Source: Sphingomonas gei
GTDB taxonomy: Bacteria; Pseudomonadota; Alphaproteobacteria; Sphingomonadales; Sphingomonadaceae
DNA length: 64,000 bases
Assembly: GCF_004792685.1 (NCBI RefSeq)
Contig: NZ_SRXT01000001.1
Span: 558,001 to 622,000, forward strand
Reading direction: 5' to 3'
This document shows, one piece after another, positions 46,105 to 56,565 of the stretch. The translations under genes and the position numbers were made by a program. The stretch's first letter is position 1. Each line of letters starts with the position of its first letter. Below the pieces are notes generated by a model that was given only the letters and a program-made list of their open reading frames with translations, made no database searches and was not told the origin of the DNA.

Positions 46105-47037
46105 ATGAACGAGATGTCCCCGCTGCCGCGGCCCGAGCGCGTGCGGAAACCCGACTGGATCCGCGTCAAGGCACCGACTTCGGAAGGCTTTGCGGCGACG
46201 CGCGCGCTGATGCGCTCCAAAAGTCTGACCACGGTGTGCGAAGAGGCCGCCTGCCCGAACATCGGCGAATGCTGGTCGAAGAAGCACGCGACGGTGATGA
46301 TCCTCGGCGACACCTGCACGCGGGCGTGCGCCTTCTGCAACGTCAAGACCGGCATGCCGCGCGCAGTCGACCCGATGGAGCCGGAGAATGTCGCCGATGC
46401 AGCGGCGCAGATGGGGCTCTCGCACATCGTCGTCACCTCGGTCGACCGCGACGACCTGCCCGATGGCGGCGCGAAGCAGTTCGTCAAGGTGATCGAGGCG
46501 ATCCGCCGCTCGAACCCAACGACGACGATCGAGATACTGACCCCCGATTTCCGCAACAAGCATCAGCAGGCGGTCGAGATGATCGTGGCGGCGCGGCCCG
46601 ACGTCTACAACCACAATCTCGAGACCGTCCCGCGGCTCTATCCGACGATTCGCCCGGGTGCGCGCTATTACGCCTCGCTGCGGCTGCTCGAGACAGTGAA
46701 GCGGCTCGATCCGTCAATCTTCACCAAATCGGGGATCATGCTGGGGCTCGGCGAGGAGCGGCTCGAGGTCCACCAGGTGATGGACGACATGCGTTCGGCC
46801 GACGTGGATTTCCTGACGATGGGCCAGTATCTCCAGCCGACCCCGCGCCACACCAAGGTCATCGAGTTCGTCACGCCGCAGGCGTTCGGCTCGTATGGTG
46901 CGATTGCCCGCGCCAAGGGCTTCCTCTTGGTAGCCTCGTCGCCGCTGACTCGGTCGAGCTATCACGCCGGCGACGATTTCGCGAAGATGCGCGACGCGCG
47001 GGCCGCGAAGCTGGCGAAGGTGACCACGACCGTCTGA
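46105..47037 (+). CDS. lipA: Lipoyl synthase
   Basis: This 310-residue radical SAM enzyme inserts two sulfur atoms into octanoyl domains of 2-oxoacid dehydrogenases. The auxiliary cluster motif is [12 protein letters not shown] near residue 50 (Cys-x4-Cys-x5-Cys), and the SAM cluster motif is CTRACAFC (CxxxCxxC). The RSSYHA near the C-terminus holds the conserved Ser. The ATG at 46105 (MNEMSPLPR) is likely; the Met three codons later is also possible. It is followed in overlap (TGATG) by the COQ10-like gene. Confidence 0.95.
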   Translation: MNEMSPLPRPERVRKPDWIRVKAPTSEGFAATRALMRSKSLTTVCEEAACPNIGECWSKKHATVMILGDTCTRACAFCNVKTGMPRAVDPMEPENVADAAAQMGLSHIVVTSVDRDDLPDGGAKQFVKVIEAIRRSNPTTTIEILTPDFRNKHQQAVEMIVAARPDVYNHNLETVPRLYPTIRPGARYYASLRLLETVKRLDPSIFTKSGIMLGLGEERLEVHQVMDDMRSADVDFLTMGQYLQPTPRHTKVIEFVTPQAFGSYGAIARAKGFLLVASSPLTRSSYHAGDDFAKMRDARAAKLAKVTTTV

Positions 47038-47528
47038 TGCCCAAGCATACCGAGACCCGCGCGCTACCCTATAGCCCCGAGCAGATGTTCGACCTGGTCG
47101 CCGATGTCGGCCGCTATGGCGAGTTCCTGCCCTGGGTCTCGGCGGTGCGGGTGCGCACCAACAGCGACACCCAGATGGTCGCGGACCTGATCGTCGGGTT
47201 CAAGGGGCTGCGCGAGAGCTTCACGTCGCGCGTCGAGAAGCAGCGGCCCGGGCACCTTCGAGTCGATTATCTCGAAGGGCCGCTCAAGCACCTCAACAAC
47301 GACTGGACGTTCCGCAGCGACGGCAAGGGCGGCTGCCTCGTCGATTTCTGCGTCGATTTCGCGTTTAAGAACCGCGTGTTCGAGATGCTGGCGGGGCAGG
47401 TGTTCGATCGCGCGCTTCGGAAAATGATCAACGCCTTCGAGGAACGCGCGGCGCGGCTCTACGCCGATTCGGCGGCGCCCTCGGGCTCGCCCGGCATCAG
47501 CAGTTCGAGCGCGCAAAGCGCCGCCTGA
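47037..47528 (+). CDS. COQ10/RatA-like START-domain protein
   Basis: This 163-residue protein begins in the lipA stop. [20 protein letters not shown] with VADVGRYGEFLPWVSAVRV and FDRALRKMINAFEERAARLY is the START-like coenzyme Q-binding family (COQ10/RatA). In many alphaproteobacteria it follows lipA. It probably binds a lipophilic ligand such as ubiquinone. Its 3' end overlaps the end of the convergent cinA gene by 70 bases. Confidence 0.88.
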   Translation: MPKHTETRALPYSPEQMFDLVADVGRYGEFLPWVSAVRVRTNSDTQMVADLIVGFKGLRESFTSRVEKQRPGHLRVDYLEGPLKHLNNDWTFRSDGKGGCLVDFCVDFAFKNRVFEMLAGQVFDRALRKMINAFEERAARLYADSAAPSGSPGISSSSAQSAA

Positions 47529-47989
47529 AGCCGAACGCCGGCGCGACCGGTGTTTTCGAAATGGCGTGAATCGGCGACGATGTGCTGCGGGTCTGCACCG
47601 CGCTCGGCCTGCGCGAAAACGACCGTGCCGACCGGCTTCTTCTCGCTGCCGCCGTCGGGGCCGGCGATTCCGGTGATCGCTACTGCGACGTCGGCGCTGC
47701 TGCGCTTGAGCGCGCCTTGCGCCATGCTCCACGCCACTGCGATCGACACCGAACCGAAGGTCTCGAGCACGTCGCTGCTCACCTTGAGCACTTCGGTCTT
47801 CGCTTCGTTCGAATAGGTGACGAAGCCGGCCTCGAACACGTCGGATGAACCGGGGATCTCGGTAAGCGCCGCGCTGACCAGCCCGCCGGTGCAGCTTTCG
47901 GCCACTGCGATGCGGCGCCCCGCGGCGCGGTTCGCCTCGATCACCTTGCGCGCGGAGTCGACCAACTGGGCGGGAAGAATCGTGTCCAT
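47459..47989 (-). CDS. cinA: CinA-family nicotinamide-nucleotide amidohydrolase
   Basis: ATG at 47989 gives a 176-residue protein that corresponds to the C-terminal CinA domain only. AVAESCTGGLVSAALTEIPG and GFVTYSNEAKTEVL are the family motifs, and ITGIAGPDGGSEKKPVGTV follows. The enzyme deamidates NMN for NAD recycling. The last 70 bases overlap the COQ10-like gene tail to tail. Confidence 0.9.
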   Translation of the reverse strand: MDTILPAQLVDSARKVIEANRAAGRRIAVAESCTGGLVSAALTEIPGSSDVFEAGFVTYSNEAKTEVLKVSSDVLETFGSVSIAVAWSMAQGALKRSSADVAVAITGIAGPDGGSEKKPVGTVVFAQAERGADPQHIVADSRHFENTGRAGVRLQAALCALELLMPGEPEGAAESA

Positions 47990-48026
47990 GAAAGGCCCTG
48001 TGCCACCGGGATGTTTCGATAGCGAG

Positions 48027-49169
48027 TCAGGCGTTGTCCGCAGGTACCCGGACGGTCGCAATCGCCTGCGCGGCCATGCCTTCGCCGCGCCCGGTGAAGC
48101 CGAGCCGCTCGGTGGTGGTGGCCTTTACGCTGACCGACGACTCGGGAAGGCGCAGGATAGCGGCGATGCTGGCGCGGATCGCCTCGCGGTGGGGTCCGAT
48201 CTTGGGTGCTTCGCAGATGATCGTCACGTCGACAAAGTCGATGATCCCACGCTGGGCGGCGATGAGCCCGGCGGCGTGCTCGAGGAAGCGCGCCGAGGCG
48301 GCACCGCGCCATTGCGGGTCGCTCGGCGGGAAATGCATGCCGATATCGCCCGCGCCGATCGTACCCAGCAGCGCGTCGGTGATCGCGTGGAGCACGACAT
48401 CGGCGTCGCTATGCCCCGACAGACCCTTGCTGTGCGGTATGAGGATCCCGCCGAGCCACAGTTCCTCGCTCTCGGCGAAGCGATGGACGTCGTAGCCGAT
48501 GGCGGTGCGGACGCGCATCGCCGCGAAGTGGCGCGCCTCCGCGGCGGCAAAGTCAGCGGGGTGCGTGATCTTTTCCAGTGCGATGTCTCCGGGAACGATG
48601 GCGATTTCGATGCCGAGCGCGCGGACCATCTGTGCGTCGTCAGTGGCTTCGGAGTCCGCTGGCCAGGAGTTGTGCGCCTCACGAATGGTCTCGATGCGAA
48701 ACGCCTGCGGGGTCTGGACGCGGACGAGCCCGTCGCGCGGCACGGTCTCGCCAAGTGTCACGTCGCCGTGCGCGAGCGTGTCGGCCAAGGGGAGGGCAGG
48801 GAGGGCGCCTTCGTGGGTGTCCAGCGCAGCGAGTAACGAGTCGATCACGGCGTGGGAGAGAAAGGGGCGCGCCGCGTCGTGGATCAGCACCCGTTCGGCG
48901 TCGATCGCATCGAGGCCGTTGCGCACGGACTCGCGCCGCGTGTCGCCGCCGATCACGAAAGCCACGTCGCCAAGCGCGTCCCGCAGCGCCGCCTCCTGGC
49001 CCTCCCCGATGACGATCAGGACGTGATCGATGCTCAGGTGCGATGACAGCGCCGCATAGCTATGGGCCAGCATCGGCATGCCCGCGAGCGGCGCGAATTG
49101 CTTGGGCACGGTCCCCCCGGCACGAATGCCCTGTCCGGCGGCGACGATCAGCGCGGCGGTTTTGCCCAT
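48027..49169 (-). CDS. ispDF: Bifunctional IspD/IspF isoprenoid enzyme
   Basis: This 380-residue fusion carries MEP cytidylyltransferase (IspD) and MECDP synthase (IspF). The IspD half begins KTAALIVAAGQGIRAGG with PKQFAPLAG, and DDAQMVRALG marks its end. The IspF half begins RTAIGYDVHRFAESEELWLGG, has the metal-binding GHSDADVVLHAI, and ends with GFTGRGEGMAAQA. IspDF fusions are typical of alphaproteobacteria. It is divergent from dusB. Confidence 0.94.
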   Translation of the reverse strand: MGKTAALIVAAGQGIRAGGTVPKQFAPLAGMPMLAHSYAALSSHLSIDHVLIVIGEGQEAALRDALGDVAFVIGGDTRRESVRNGLDAIDAERVLIHDAARPFLSHAVIDSLLAALDTHEGALPALPLADTLAHGDVTLGETVPRDGLVRVQTPQAFRIETIREAHNSWPADSEATDDAQMVRALGIEIAIVPGDIALEKITHPADFAAAEARHFAAMRVRTAIGYDVHRFAESEELWLGGILIPHSKGLSGHSDADVVLHAITDALLGTIGAGDIGMHFPPSDPQWRGAASARFLEHAAGLIAAQRGIIDFVDVTIICEAPKIGPHREAIRASIAAILRLPESSVSVKATTTERLGFTGRGEGMAAQAIATVRVPADNA

Positions 49170-49252
49170 GAGGCCGCGGGTAGCGGGGAAGCCGCGGCTT
49201 GCCAATCCGCGCTTGTGCCGCTAGGCGTCGCTGCCTATTTTTCAGGCAGATC

Positions 49253-50251
49253 ATGCGCGAACTCGCCCCCATCCAGATCGGCCCCGTCCGGGTCGAAGCC
49301 CCGGTGCTGCTCGCGCCGATGACCGGCGTGACCGATCTGCCGTTCCGACGAATCGTCCGGCGCTACGGCTCGGGGCTCAACGTCACCGAGATGGTCGCCA
49401 GCCAGGCGGCGATCCGCGAGACGCGCCAGTCGCTTCAGAAATTCGCCTGGGATCCGATCGAAGAGCCGGTGTCGATGCAGCTCGTCGGCTGCACGCCGTA
49501 CGAAATGGCCGAGGCGGCGAAGCTCAGCGAGGACCGCGGCGCTGCGATCGTCGACATCAATATGGGCTGCCCGGTGCGCAAGGTGACCAGCGGCGACGCG
49601 GGTTCGGCGCTGATGCGCGACCTCAAGCTCGCCGCGTCGCTGATCGAGGCTTGCGTCAAGGCGGTCAGCGTTCCCGTCACGGTCAAGATGCGGATGGGCT
49701 GGGACCATGCCAGCCTCAACGCGCCCGAGCTTGCGCACATCGCCGAGGATCTCGGCGCGAAGATGATCACGGTGCACGGCCGCACCCGCAACCAGATGTA
49801 CAAGGGCTCGGCCGACTGGGGCTTCATCCGGACGGTGAAGGACGCAGTGTCGATCCCGGTGATCGCCAATGGCGACATCTGCACCGTCGACGATGCGCGC
49901 ACGGCGCTGGCGCAATCGGGCGCGGACGGGGTGATGATCGGCCGCGGATCCTATGGCAAGCCATGGGTGCTGCGCCAGGTGATGGACGCGCTGACCGGCA
50001 AGCCCGAGCGGCCCGAACCCTCGCTCGACGAGCAATACCGCGTCATCGTCGAGCATTATGCCGACACCCTCGGCCATTATGGCAACGAAGTGGGCGTCAA
50101 CATGATGCGCAAGCATATCGGCTGGTACACCAAGGGCATCCATGGCTCGGCCGAGTTTCGCAACATGGTCAACAAGATTTCCGATCCCGTGCGCGTGCTC
50201 GACATGCTCGCCGAATTCTACGCGCCATGGTCTTCGCGCGCGGCAGCCTGA
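49253..50251 (+). CDS. dusB: tRNA-dihydrouridine synthase
   Basis: This 332-residue flavoenzyme reduces uridine in the tRNA D-loop. It starts [17 protein letters not shown], with [24 protein letters not shown] carries the catalytic Cys, and [12 protein letters not shown] follows. In alphaproteobacteria this gene (nifR3) heads the ntrBC operon, as here, where ntrB begins inside its last 25 bases. Confidence 0.95.
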   Translation: MRELAPIQIGPVRVEAPVLLAPMTGVTDLPFRRIVRRYGSGLNVTEMVASQAAIRETRQSLQKFAWDPIEEPVSMQLVGCTPYEMAEAAKLSEDRGAAIVDINMGCPVRKVTSGDAGSALMRDLKLAASLIEACVKAVSVPVTVKMRMGWDHASLNAPELAHIAEDLGAKMITVHGRTRNQMYKGSADWGFIRTVKDAVSIPVIANGDICTVDDARTALAQSGADGVMIGRGSYGKPWVLRQVMDALTGKPERPEPSLDEQYRVIVEHYADTLGHYGNEVGVNMMRKHIGWYTKGIHGSAEFRNMVNKISDPVRVLDMLAEFYAPWSSRAAA

Positions 50252-51324
50252 GGCGCGCCAGGCCCGAACCGGTAAAGGGACCTGGCTTTGGCGACCTGTT
50301 CGCCGCGCTTCCCGTCGCGGTGCTGGTGATCGATCCCGACGGCCGCATCGCCCATGCCAATTCGGCTTGCGAGCTTTTGCTCAACCATAGCGAGACCACG
50401 ATGGTGGGGCAGCCTTACGAGGCGGTATTGCTCCCGCCCGAGGATTATGCCGACCGCCGCGACGGACACGGCTTCGCGGCGTTCGACATCGAGATCGAAG
50501 CAGTGCGGGGCCCGCGCATCCGAGTCGATTTCGTCGAGACGCCGATCGCCGATCAGCCCGGCTGGCGGATCGTCACGCTTCACCATGCGCCGCATGCCCG
50601 CAGAGTCGCGCAGGGTGCCGATCGTACGGCCGGGGCGCGCGCGGCAGTTGGCGCGGCGGCGATGCTGGCGCACGAGATCAAGAACCCGCTTTCGGGGATA
50701 CGCGGCGCGGCGCAATTGCTCGAGAGCGGCGGCGAGGAGCGCGAGCTCACCCAGCTGATCACCACCGAAGTCGACCGCATCGTCGCGCTGATCGACCGGA
50801 TGCAGGATTTCACCGACACCCGGCCGCTCAAACTGGCGCCGACCAATATCTACCCCCTGCTCGATCATGCCCGCCGCGTCGCGCTCGCCGGCTTCGCGAG
50901 GAATATCGCGATCGAGGAGCATTTCGATCCCTCGCTGCCGCCGGTTCTGGTCGATTCGGATGCGTTTCTCCAGGTCCTGCTCAACCTGCTCAAGAACGCC
51001 GCCGAGGCGGTCGGCGACCTTGCCAAGCCGCGGATCACGCTGGCGACGGCGTATCGCCACGGTATGTCGGTGAGCACCGGCGCGGGCCGGCCGCGCCAGC
51101 CGCTGCCGATCGAGATCCTGGTGACCGACAATGGCCCGGGCGCCCCCGCGGATATCGCCGAGCATCTGTTCGAGCCGTTCGTATCGGGCAAGCCCGAGGG
51201 GAAGGGGCTCGGCCTGCCGCTGGTCGAGAAACTGGTCCGCGACATGGGCGGAATCGTCCAATATGCCCGCGAGCGCGAGCCGGAAGTCACTGTGTTCCGC
51301 ATCCTGCTGCCGAGGGCGGCATGA
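50227..51324 (+). CDS. ntrB: Nitrogen regulation sensor kinase NtrB
   Basis: This 365-residue soluble histidine kinase starts at ATG 50227. A PAS domain ([19 protein letters not shown]) is followed by the phosphoacceptor H149 in [20 protein letters not shown]. The ATPase boxes are [12 protein letters not shown] (N), TDNGPGAP (G1) and GKGLGLPL (G2). NtrB phosphorylates NtrC under nitrogen limitation. Its stop overlaps ntrC (ATGA). Confidence 0.95.
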   Translation: MVFARGSLRRARPEPVKGPGFGDLFAALPVAVLVIDPDGRIAHANSACELLLNHSETTMVGQPYEAVLLPPEDYADRRDGHGFAAFDIEIEAVRGPRIRVDFVETPIADQPGWRIVTLHHAPHARRVAQGADRTAGARAAVGAAAMLAHEIKNPLSGIRGAAQLLESGGEERELTQLITTEVDRIVALIDRMQDFTDTRPLKLAPTNIYPLLDHARRVALAGFARNIAIEEHFDPSLPPVLVDSDAFLQVLLNLLKNAAEAVGDLAKPRITLATAYRHGMSVSTGAGRPRQPLPIEILVTDNGPGAPADIAEHLFEPFVSGKPEGKGLGLPLVEKLVRDMGGIVQYAREREPEVTVFRILLPRAA

Positions 51325-52754
51325 GCGGCAGCGTCCTGATCGTCGACGACGATGCCGCGATCCGCACCGTCGTCGCCGCGGCGCTCAAGCGCGAGGGGCA
51401 CCGCGTGACCACCGCGGCGAGCATCGCGGAGCTGCGCCGGGCACTCGCCGGCGGCGTGCCCGACGTTCTGGTGACCGACGTGGTGCTGCCCGACGGCAAC
51501 GGGCTGGATGTCGCGGCCGCGCTGGCGAGCGAATATCCCGAGCTGCCGATCATCGTTTTTTCGGCACAGAATACGCTCGCCACCGCGGTGCGCGCGACCG
51601 AAGTCGGCGCGTTCGACTATTTGCCCAAGCCGTTCGACCTCGACGTGCTCACCCAGGCAGTCCGCGGGGCGATCGCGCGGCGCCAGCGGCCGCCGGCCGA
51701 GTTTGCCGAGGCGGAGATCGGCGGCGGCTCGACCTTGATCGGCCGCTCGCCGGCGATGCAGGAAGTCTATCGGGTGATCGCGCGCGTGGTCTCCAACGAC
51801 TTGACCGTGCTGATCTCGGGCGAATCGGGGACCGGCAAGGAACTGGTCGCGCAGGCGGTTCACGAGCTCGGACCGCGCCGCCGCGCGCCTTTCGTCGCGC
51901 TCAACATGGCGGCGATCCCGCGCGACCTGATCGAAGCCGAATTGTTCGGGCACGAGCGCGGCGCGTTCACCGGTGCGGCGACTCGCGTCGCCGGCAAGTT
52001 CGAGCAGGCGGCGGGGGGGACGCTGTTCCTCGACGAGATCGGCGACATGCCGATGGACGCGCAGACCCGGCTGCTCCGCGTGCTCCAATCGGGCGAGTTC
52101 ACCACCGTCGGCGGTGCGCGGACGATCCGGGCCGATGTCCGCATCGTCGCGGCGACCAACAAGGACCTGGGCGCGCTCGTCCAGAGCGGACAGTTCCGCG
52201 AGGATCTGTTCTACCGGCTCAACGTCGTGCCGGTGAGCCTTCCCGCGCTGCGCGAGCGGCGGCAGGATGTGCCCTTGCTTGCCCGCCATTTTCTCGATCG
52301 CGCAGCGGAAGCAGGTCTGCCGCGCAAGCAGCTCGATCAGGGCGCGATGGCAGTGCTCGAGGGCTATGACTGGCCCGGCAACGTGCGCGAGCTCGAGAAT
52401 CTGATGCGGCGCATCGCCGCGCTCAGCCGCGACGAATGGATCGACGCCGACGCGATCCGCCGCGCGATCGGCGAGGCGGGGAGCTTCCAGCCCGCCGCGC
52501 GCGATCCGGGGATCGACGCAGCGGTACGCGCGCGACTCGAGCGCATGGCGATCGAGGAGCCGCGCGCGCTCGACGACGGCAGCCTGTACGAACGGATCAT
52601 CGGCGAGGTCGAGCGCCCGCTGATCGAGGCGATGCTCGCGCGGCACCAGAACAACCAGCTGCGCGCCGCCCGGGCGCTGGGGATCAATCGCAACACGTTG
52701 CGCAAGCGGCTCGACACGCTGGGGATCGAGATGGGACCGAACGGTGCCGATTAG
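51321..52754 (+). CDS. ntrC: Nitrogen regulator NtrC
   Basis: This 477-residue sigma54-dependent activator has a receiver with D53 (VTDVVLPDGNG) and an AAA+ domain with SGESGTGKELVAQAVHE. The GAFTGA loop at about 214-219 contacts sigma54, and a Fis-type HTH at the C-terminus reads NNQLRAARALGINRNTLRKR. It switches on nitrogen assimilation genes. It is coupled to ntrB. Confidence 0.96.
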   Translation: MSGSVLIVDDDAAIRTVVAAALKREGHRVTTAASIAELRRALAGGVPDVLVTDVVLPDGNGLDVAAALASEYPELPIIVFSAQNTLATAVRATEVGAFDYLPKPFDLDVLTQAVRGAIARRQRPPAEFAEAEIGGGSTLIGRSPAMQEVYRVIARVVSNDLTVLISGESGTGKELVAQAVHELGPRRRAPFVALNMAAIPRDLIEAELFGHERGAFTGAATRVAGKFEQAAGGTLFLDEIGDMPMDAQTRLLRVLQSGEFTTVGGARTIRADVRIVAATNKDLGALVQSGQFREDLFYRLNVVPVSLPALRERRQDVPLLARHFLDRAAEAGLPRKQLDQGAMAVLEGYDWPGNVRELENLMRRIAALSRDEWIDADAIRRAIGEAGSFQPAARDPGIDAAVRARLERMAIEEPRALDDGSLYERIIGEVERPLIEAMLARHQNNQLRAARALGINRNTLRKRLDTLGIEMGPNGAD

Positions 52755-52814
52755 CGACGATTAGCCCAAAATTATGTGTTCTTTCGGCCACAATATCGTT
52801 GTATCCCGGCAACG

Positions 52815-55067
52815 ATGGATGCGGCGAGAGAGTCAGCTATCGTAGGGGTTGAGCGCGAACCCCGCTTCGCGCGCACCCGCATGCTGGAGATCGCGGTTCT
52901 CGCGTTGGTGCTAGCGGCTCCGCTTGGTACCTATCTGTTCGTCACCCGTTTTTGGAGTGGCCAGCTGTTCAGCCCTGGCGTCGCTGCGCTGTTGCTCCTC
53001 GCCAACCTGCTTCCCTGCGTCGCGCTGATCGTGCTGGTCGGGCGGCGAATCGCGATCCGCCGTGCCGCCCAGCGTGGGTTGGCGGAGCGGGGCCGACTGC
53101 ACGTCCGCCTCGTCGCAGTGTTCAGCTTGATGGCGACCATCCCGATCGTGCTCACCGTCATCGCCGCTTCCGTGATGTTCCAGTCGGGTGTGCAGCTCTG
53201 GGGCTCCGAACGCGCTCAGAAAGCGTTCAACTCCACGGTGGCGATTGCGAAGGAGGGGCAGAATCTTATCGTAAAGCGATGGACCGGCGAGGCCCGGACC
53301 ATGGTTGATGACTTGTTGAGGAAATATCCTCAAATTCCAGAGGGGTCCGCGGACTTCCAACTCCGTTTTCTCGAGCAGACCTATCTTCGCAGCCTCTACC
53401 AGTCGGTGCTGTTTCGGGTCGTAGACGGTAAAACCGTGGAAGCGCTTTACGCGTACGAAGCCCCCGAGCCGGCGGTCTTCACGGCGCGCGTCTCGGCGCA
53501 GGTGCTCAGCCAATTGCGCAACCAGGACAGCGCCACGAATTATGATTCGAACATGTTGTGGGTGGTGACCCCGGTAAACCGGGCCCAGAACCTGTTTCTC
53601 TACGTGGCCACCCCGGTCAACGTCGACTACCTCAATCGACAAAGCCAGGCAGCCGCCGGCATCATTGCCGAATATGATACACTGCAGAAGCGTGCCCGCT
53701 CCCTTCAGATCCAGTTCAATGCGGTGCTGTTCGGCGTCGCGCTCCTGATCGTCGGGCTCGCGACTGCCATTGCGCTCGCGGTGGCGGACCGTCTCGTGCG
53801 TCCCATCGACGAGTTGGTGACGGCGGCGCGACGGGTCGCGGGGGGCGATTTGGGCGCGCGAGTCGCCACGCCGAAGCATGAGGACGAGATCGGCACGCTC
53901 GGCGATGCCTTCAATCGGATGACCGCACAGCTCGAACTCCAGAACACCGCACTCGTCACCGCCAACGCCCAGCTCGAGAGCCGCCGCGCACTGATCGAGG
54001 CGGTGATGTCGGGGGTTTCTGCGGGCGTCATCTCGATCGGCGCCGATCGCGTGATCCGGCTGATGAATGCCTCGGCGCTGGCGCTGCTCCGGCGCAGCGA
54101 AGCGGAATCGCTGGCCAAGCCGCTGGTCTGGATTGCCCCCGAGCTCGATGCATTGCTCGACGGTGCGGAGCGCGAGGCAGTGGCGCAAGTCACCGTCGGC
54201 GGCGAGGCGCGGACGCTCGCGGTCAAGATCACCTCGGATGAAGCGGGCAAGGTACTCACCTTCGACGACATCACCCAGCAATTGCTCGACCAGCGCCGCG
54301 CCGCCTGGTCCGACGTCGCGCGCCGCATTGCCCACGAGATCAAGAACCCGCTGACGCCGATCCAGCTTGCCGCGGAACGCCTCCAGCGGCGCTACGGCAA
54401 GCAGATCGAAGGCGGCGAAGGGGTGTTCAGCCAGTTGACCGGGACGATCGTCCGCCAGGTCGGCGATCTCCGCCGGATGGTCGACGAATTCTCCTCGTTC
54501 GCGCGGATGCCCAAGCCGCTGTTCCGCCCCGAGTCGCTGATCGATATCGCGCGCCAGTCGCTGTTCCTCCACGAAGTCGCCCATCCGGCGATCCGCTTCG
54601 AACTCGATTCGCCCGCCGAGCCACCGAGCCTGGTCTGCGACCGCCGCCAGATGGGGCAGGCACTGACCAACGTCATCAAGAACGCGGTCGAGGCGATCGA
54701 GGCGCGCGGCGAGGGATCGGCGCTGCCGCACGGCGAAGTCACGCTTTCGATTGCCGTCGAAGACGATGCGCGCATCGTGTTGACGGTTGCCGACAACGGC
54801 GTCGGCCTGCCGGTCGAGCGCGATCGCATCGTCGAACCCTATATGACGACACGCAGCCGCGGCACCGGGCTGGGCCTCGCGATCGTCAAGAAGATCGTCG
54901 AGGAGCATTGCGGGACGATCGGCTTTACCGACCATGCGGGCGGCGGGACGATCGTCACGATCGGCTTCGATACCGAGGCGCTCGAGCGCCTCGCCCAGCA
55001 GAACAATGACGCCGAACCGGCCGAGCCCAAGGCCCCGGCGCTTACCAGAAGCGGAAAATCCCAATGA
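52815..55067 (+). CDS. ntrY: Membrane sensor kinase NtrY
   Basis: ATG at 52815 gives 750 residues. Hydrophobic helices lie at about 25-44, 55-77, 100-122 and 300-325, with an extracytoplasmic region between the last two. A HAMP domain (LVRPIDELVTAARRVAGGDL), a PAS domain and the kinase core with H507 ([19 protein letters not shown]) follow. The ATPase boxes are TNVIKNAVEA, VADNGVGLP and GTGLGLAIVKK. NtrY works with NtrX on nitrogen and redox signals. Its stop overlaps ntrX (ATGA). Confidence 0.94.
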   Translation: MDAARESAIVGVEREPRFARTRMLEIAVLALVLAAPLGTYLFVTRFWSGQLFSPGVAALLLLANLLPCVALIVLVGRRIAIRRAAQRGLAERGRLHVRLVAVFSLMATIPIVLTVIAASVMFQSGVQLWGSERAQKAFNSTVAIAKEGQNLIVKRWTGEARTMVDDLLRKYPQIPEGSADFQLRFLEQTYLRSLYQSVLFRVVDGKTVEALYAYEAPEPAVFTARVSAQVLSQLRNQDSATNYDSNMLWVVTPVNRAQNLFLYVATPVNVDYLNRQSQAAAGIIAEYDTLQKRARSLQIQFNAVLFGVALLIVGLATAIALAVADRLVRPIDELVTAARRVAGGDLGARVATPKHEDEIGTLGDAFNRMTAQLELQNTALVTANAQLESRRALIEAVMSGVSAGVISIGADRVIRLMNASALALLRRSEAESLAKPLVWIAPELDALLDGAEREAVAQVTVGGEARTLAVKITSDEAGKVLTFDDITQQLLDQRRAAWSDVARRIAHEIKNPLTPIQLAAERLQRRYGKQIEGGEGVFSQLTGTIVRQVGDLRRMVDEFSSFARMPKPLFRPESLIDIARQSLFLHEVAHPAIRFELDSPAEPPSLVCDRRQMGQALTNVIKNAVEAIEARGEGSALPHGEVTLSIAVEDDARIVLTVADNGVGLPVERDRIVEPYMTTRSRGTGLGLAIVKKIVEEHCGTIGFTDHAGGGTIVTIGFDTEALERLAQQNNDAEPAEPKAPALTRSGKSQ

Positions 55068-56443
55068 GCCTCGATATCCTCGTCGTCGACGACGAACGCG
55101 ACATTCGCGAGCTCGTCGCGGGTGTGCTGGAGGACGAGGGCTATGCCACCCGCGCCGCCGCCGACAGCGACGCCGCGCTCGAAGCGATCGCCGAGCGCCG
55201 GCCGAGCCTGGTCCTGCTCGACGTATGGCTGCAGGGCTCACGGCTCGACGGGCTCGAATTGCTCGACGAGATCAAGCGGCGCGATCCCTCGATCCCGGTG
55301 CTGGTGATCTCGGGGCACGGCAATATCGACACCGCCGTCGCCGCAATCCGCCGCGGCGCCTCCGACTTCATCGAGAAGCCGTTCGAGGCCGAGCGGCTGC
55401 TCCTCCTCGTCGAGCGGGCGACCGAGACCGACCGGCTGCGCCAGGAAGTGGTCTCGCTGCGCGCCTCGGTCGGCCGCGAGAACGACCTGACGGGCAATTC
55501 CGGCGCGATCAACGCCGTGCGCGCGACGTTGAAACGCGTGGCCTCGACCGGCAGCCGAGTGCTGATCACCGGCGGCGCCGGCGTCGGCAAGGAAGTCGCC
55601 GCGCGGCTGCTCCATGGCTGGAGCCAGCGCACTTCGGCCCCCTTCGTGATCGTCAGCGCGGCGCGGATGATCCCCGAGCGCGTCGAGGAGGAATTGTTCG
55701 GAGTCGAGGAGGCGGGCGACCTCGTCCGCCCCGGCCTGCTCGAACAGGCGCATGGCGGCACGCTGTTCCTCGACGAGATCGCCGACATGCCGATCGCGAC
55801 GCAGGCGCGGATCCTGCGCGTGCTCACCGACCAGAGCTTCAGCCGAGTCGGCGGCACGCGCATCGTCAAGGTCGACGTTCGTGTCGTCTCGGCGACGGCG
55901 CGCGACCTGATGGCGGAGATCGCGGCGGGGCGCTTCCGCGAGGATCTATATTACCGGCTCAACGTCGTCCCCGTCGCGATACCGTCGCTGACCGACCGGC
56001 GCGAGGACATCCCGGTGCTCGTCGAGCATTTCGTCGCGCATTATGCCAGCGACCGGCGGGTGCCAACTCCCGAAGTCGCGCCCGACGCGATGGTCGCGCT
56101 GCAGAGCTACGAATGGCCGGGCAATGTCCGCCAGCTGCGCAACGTCGTCGAGCGGACCGTGATCCTCGCGCCGGGCGACCGGATCGGTCGGATCGACCTC
56201 GACTTGCTCCCCCCCGAAGTGCTCGGCCGCCAGGGCGAGGGCGGAGGCAGCACGGGCGCGAATGCGATCATGGGCGCGCCGCTCAAGGAAGCGCGCGAGA
56301 CCTTCGAGCGCGAATATCTGCGGGTGCAGATCCGCCGTTTTTCGGGCAACATCTCGCGCACCGCGAGCTTCATCGGGATGGAACGCTCGGCCCTTCACCG
56401 CAAATTGAAGCTGCTCGGGATCACCGAGACGCGCGAGGAATAG
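55064..56443 (+). CDS. ntrX: Response regulator NtrX
   Basis: This 459-residue NtrC-like regulator has a receiver with D53 (LLDVWLQGSRLDG), an AAA+ domain with ITGGAGVGKEVAARLL and LFLDEIADMPIATQAR, and a C-terminal HTH (NISRTASFIGMERSALHRK). The place of the GAFTGA loop reads ELFGVEEAGDLVRPG, so the sigma54 contact is missing, as in other NtrX proteins. It probably works as an activator or repressor at sigma70 promoters. Confidence 0.94.
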   Translation: MSLDILVVDDERDIRELVAGVLEDEGYATRAAADSDAALEAIAERRPSLVLLDVWLQGSRLDGLELLDEIKRRDPSIPVLVISGHGNIDTAVAAIRRGASDFIEKPFEAERLLLLVERATETDRLRQEVVSLRASVGRENDLTGNSGAINAVRATLKRVASTGSRVLITGGAGVGKEVAARLLHGWSQRTSAPFVIVSAARMIPERVEEELFGVEEAGDLVRPGLLEQAHGGTLFLDEIADMPIATQARILRVLTDQSFSRVGGTRIVKVDVRVVSATARDLMAEIAAGRFREDLYYRLNVVPVAIPSLTDRREDIPVLVEHFVAHYASDRRVPTPEVAPDAMVALQSYEWPGNVRQLRNVVERTVILAPGDRIGRIDLDLLPPEVLGRQGEGGGSTGANAIMGAPLKEARETFEREYLRVQIRRFSGNISRTASFIGMERSALHRKLKLLGITETREE

Positions 56444-56565
56444 GTTGGACGCGGCCCGGCAGAACCAATAGACTGCGGGCTCCGCACCAAGGTGGCGCGG
56501 CATTCCGACGCCGGGAACCGGCGCGAAGCGGGACATGATCCCGCCAAGAATAGAAGGAAACTATA

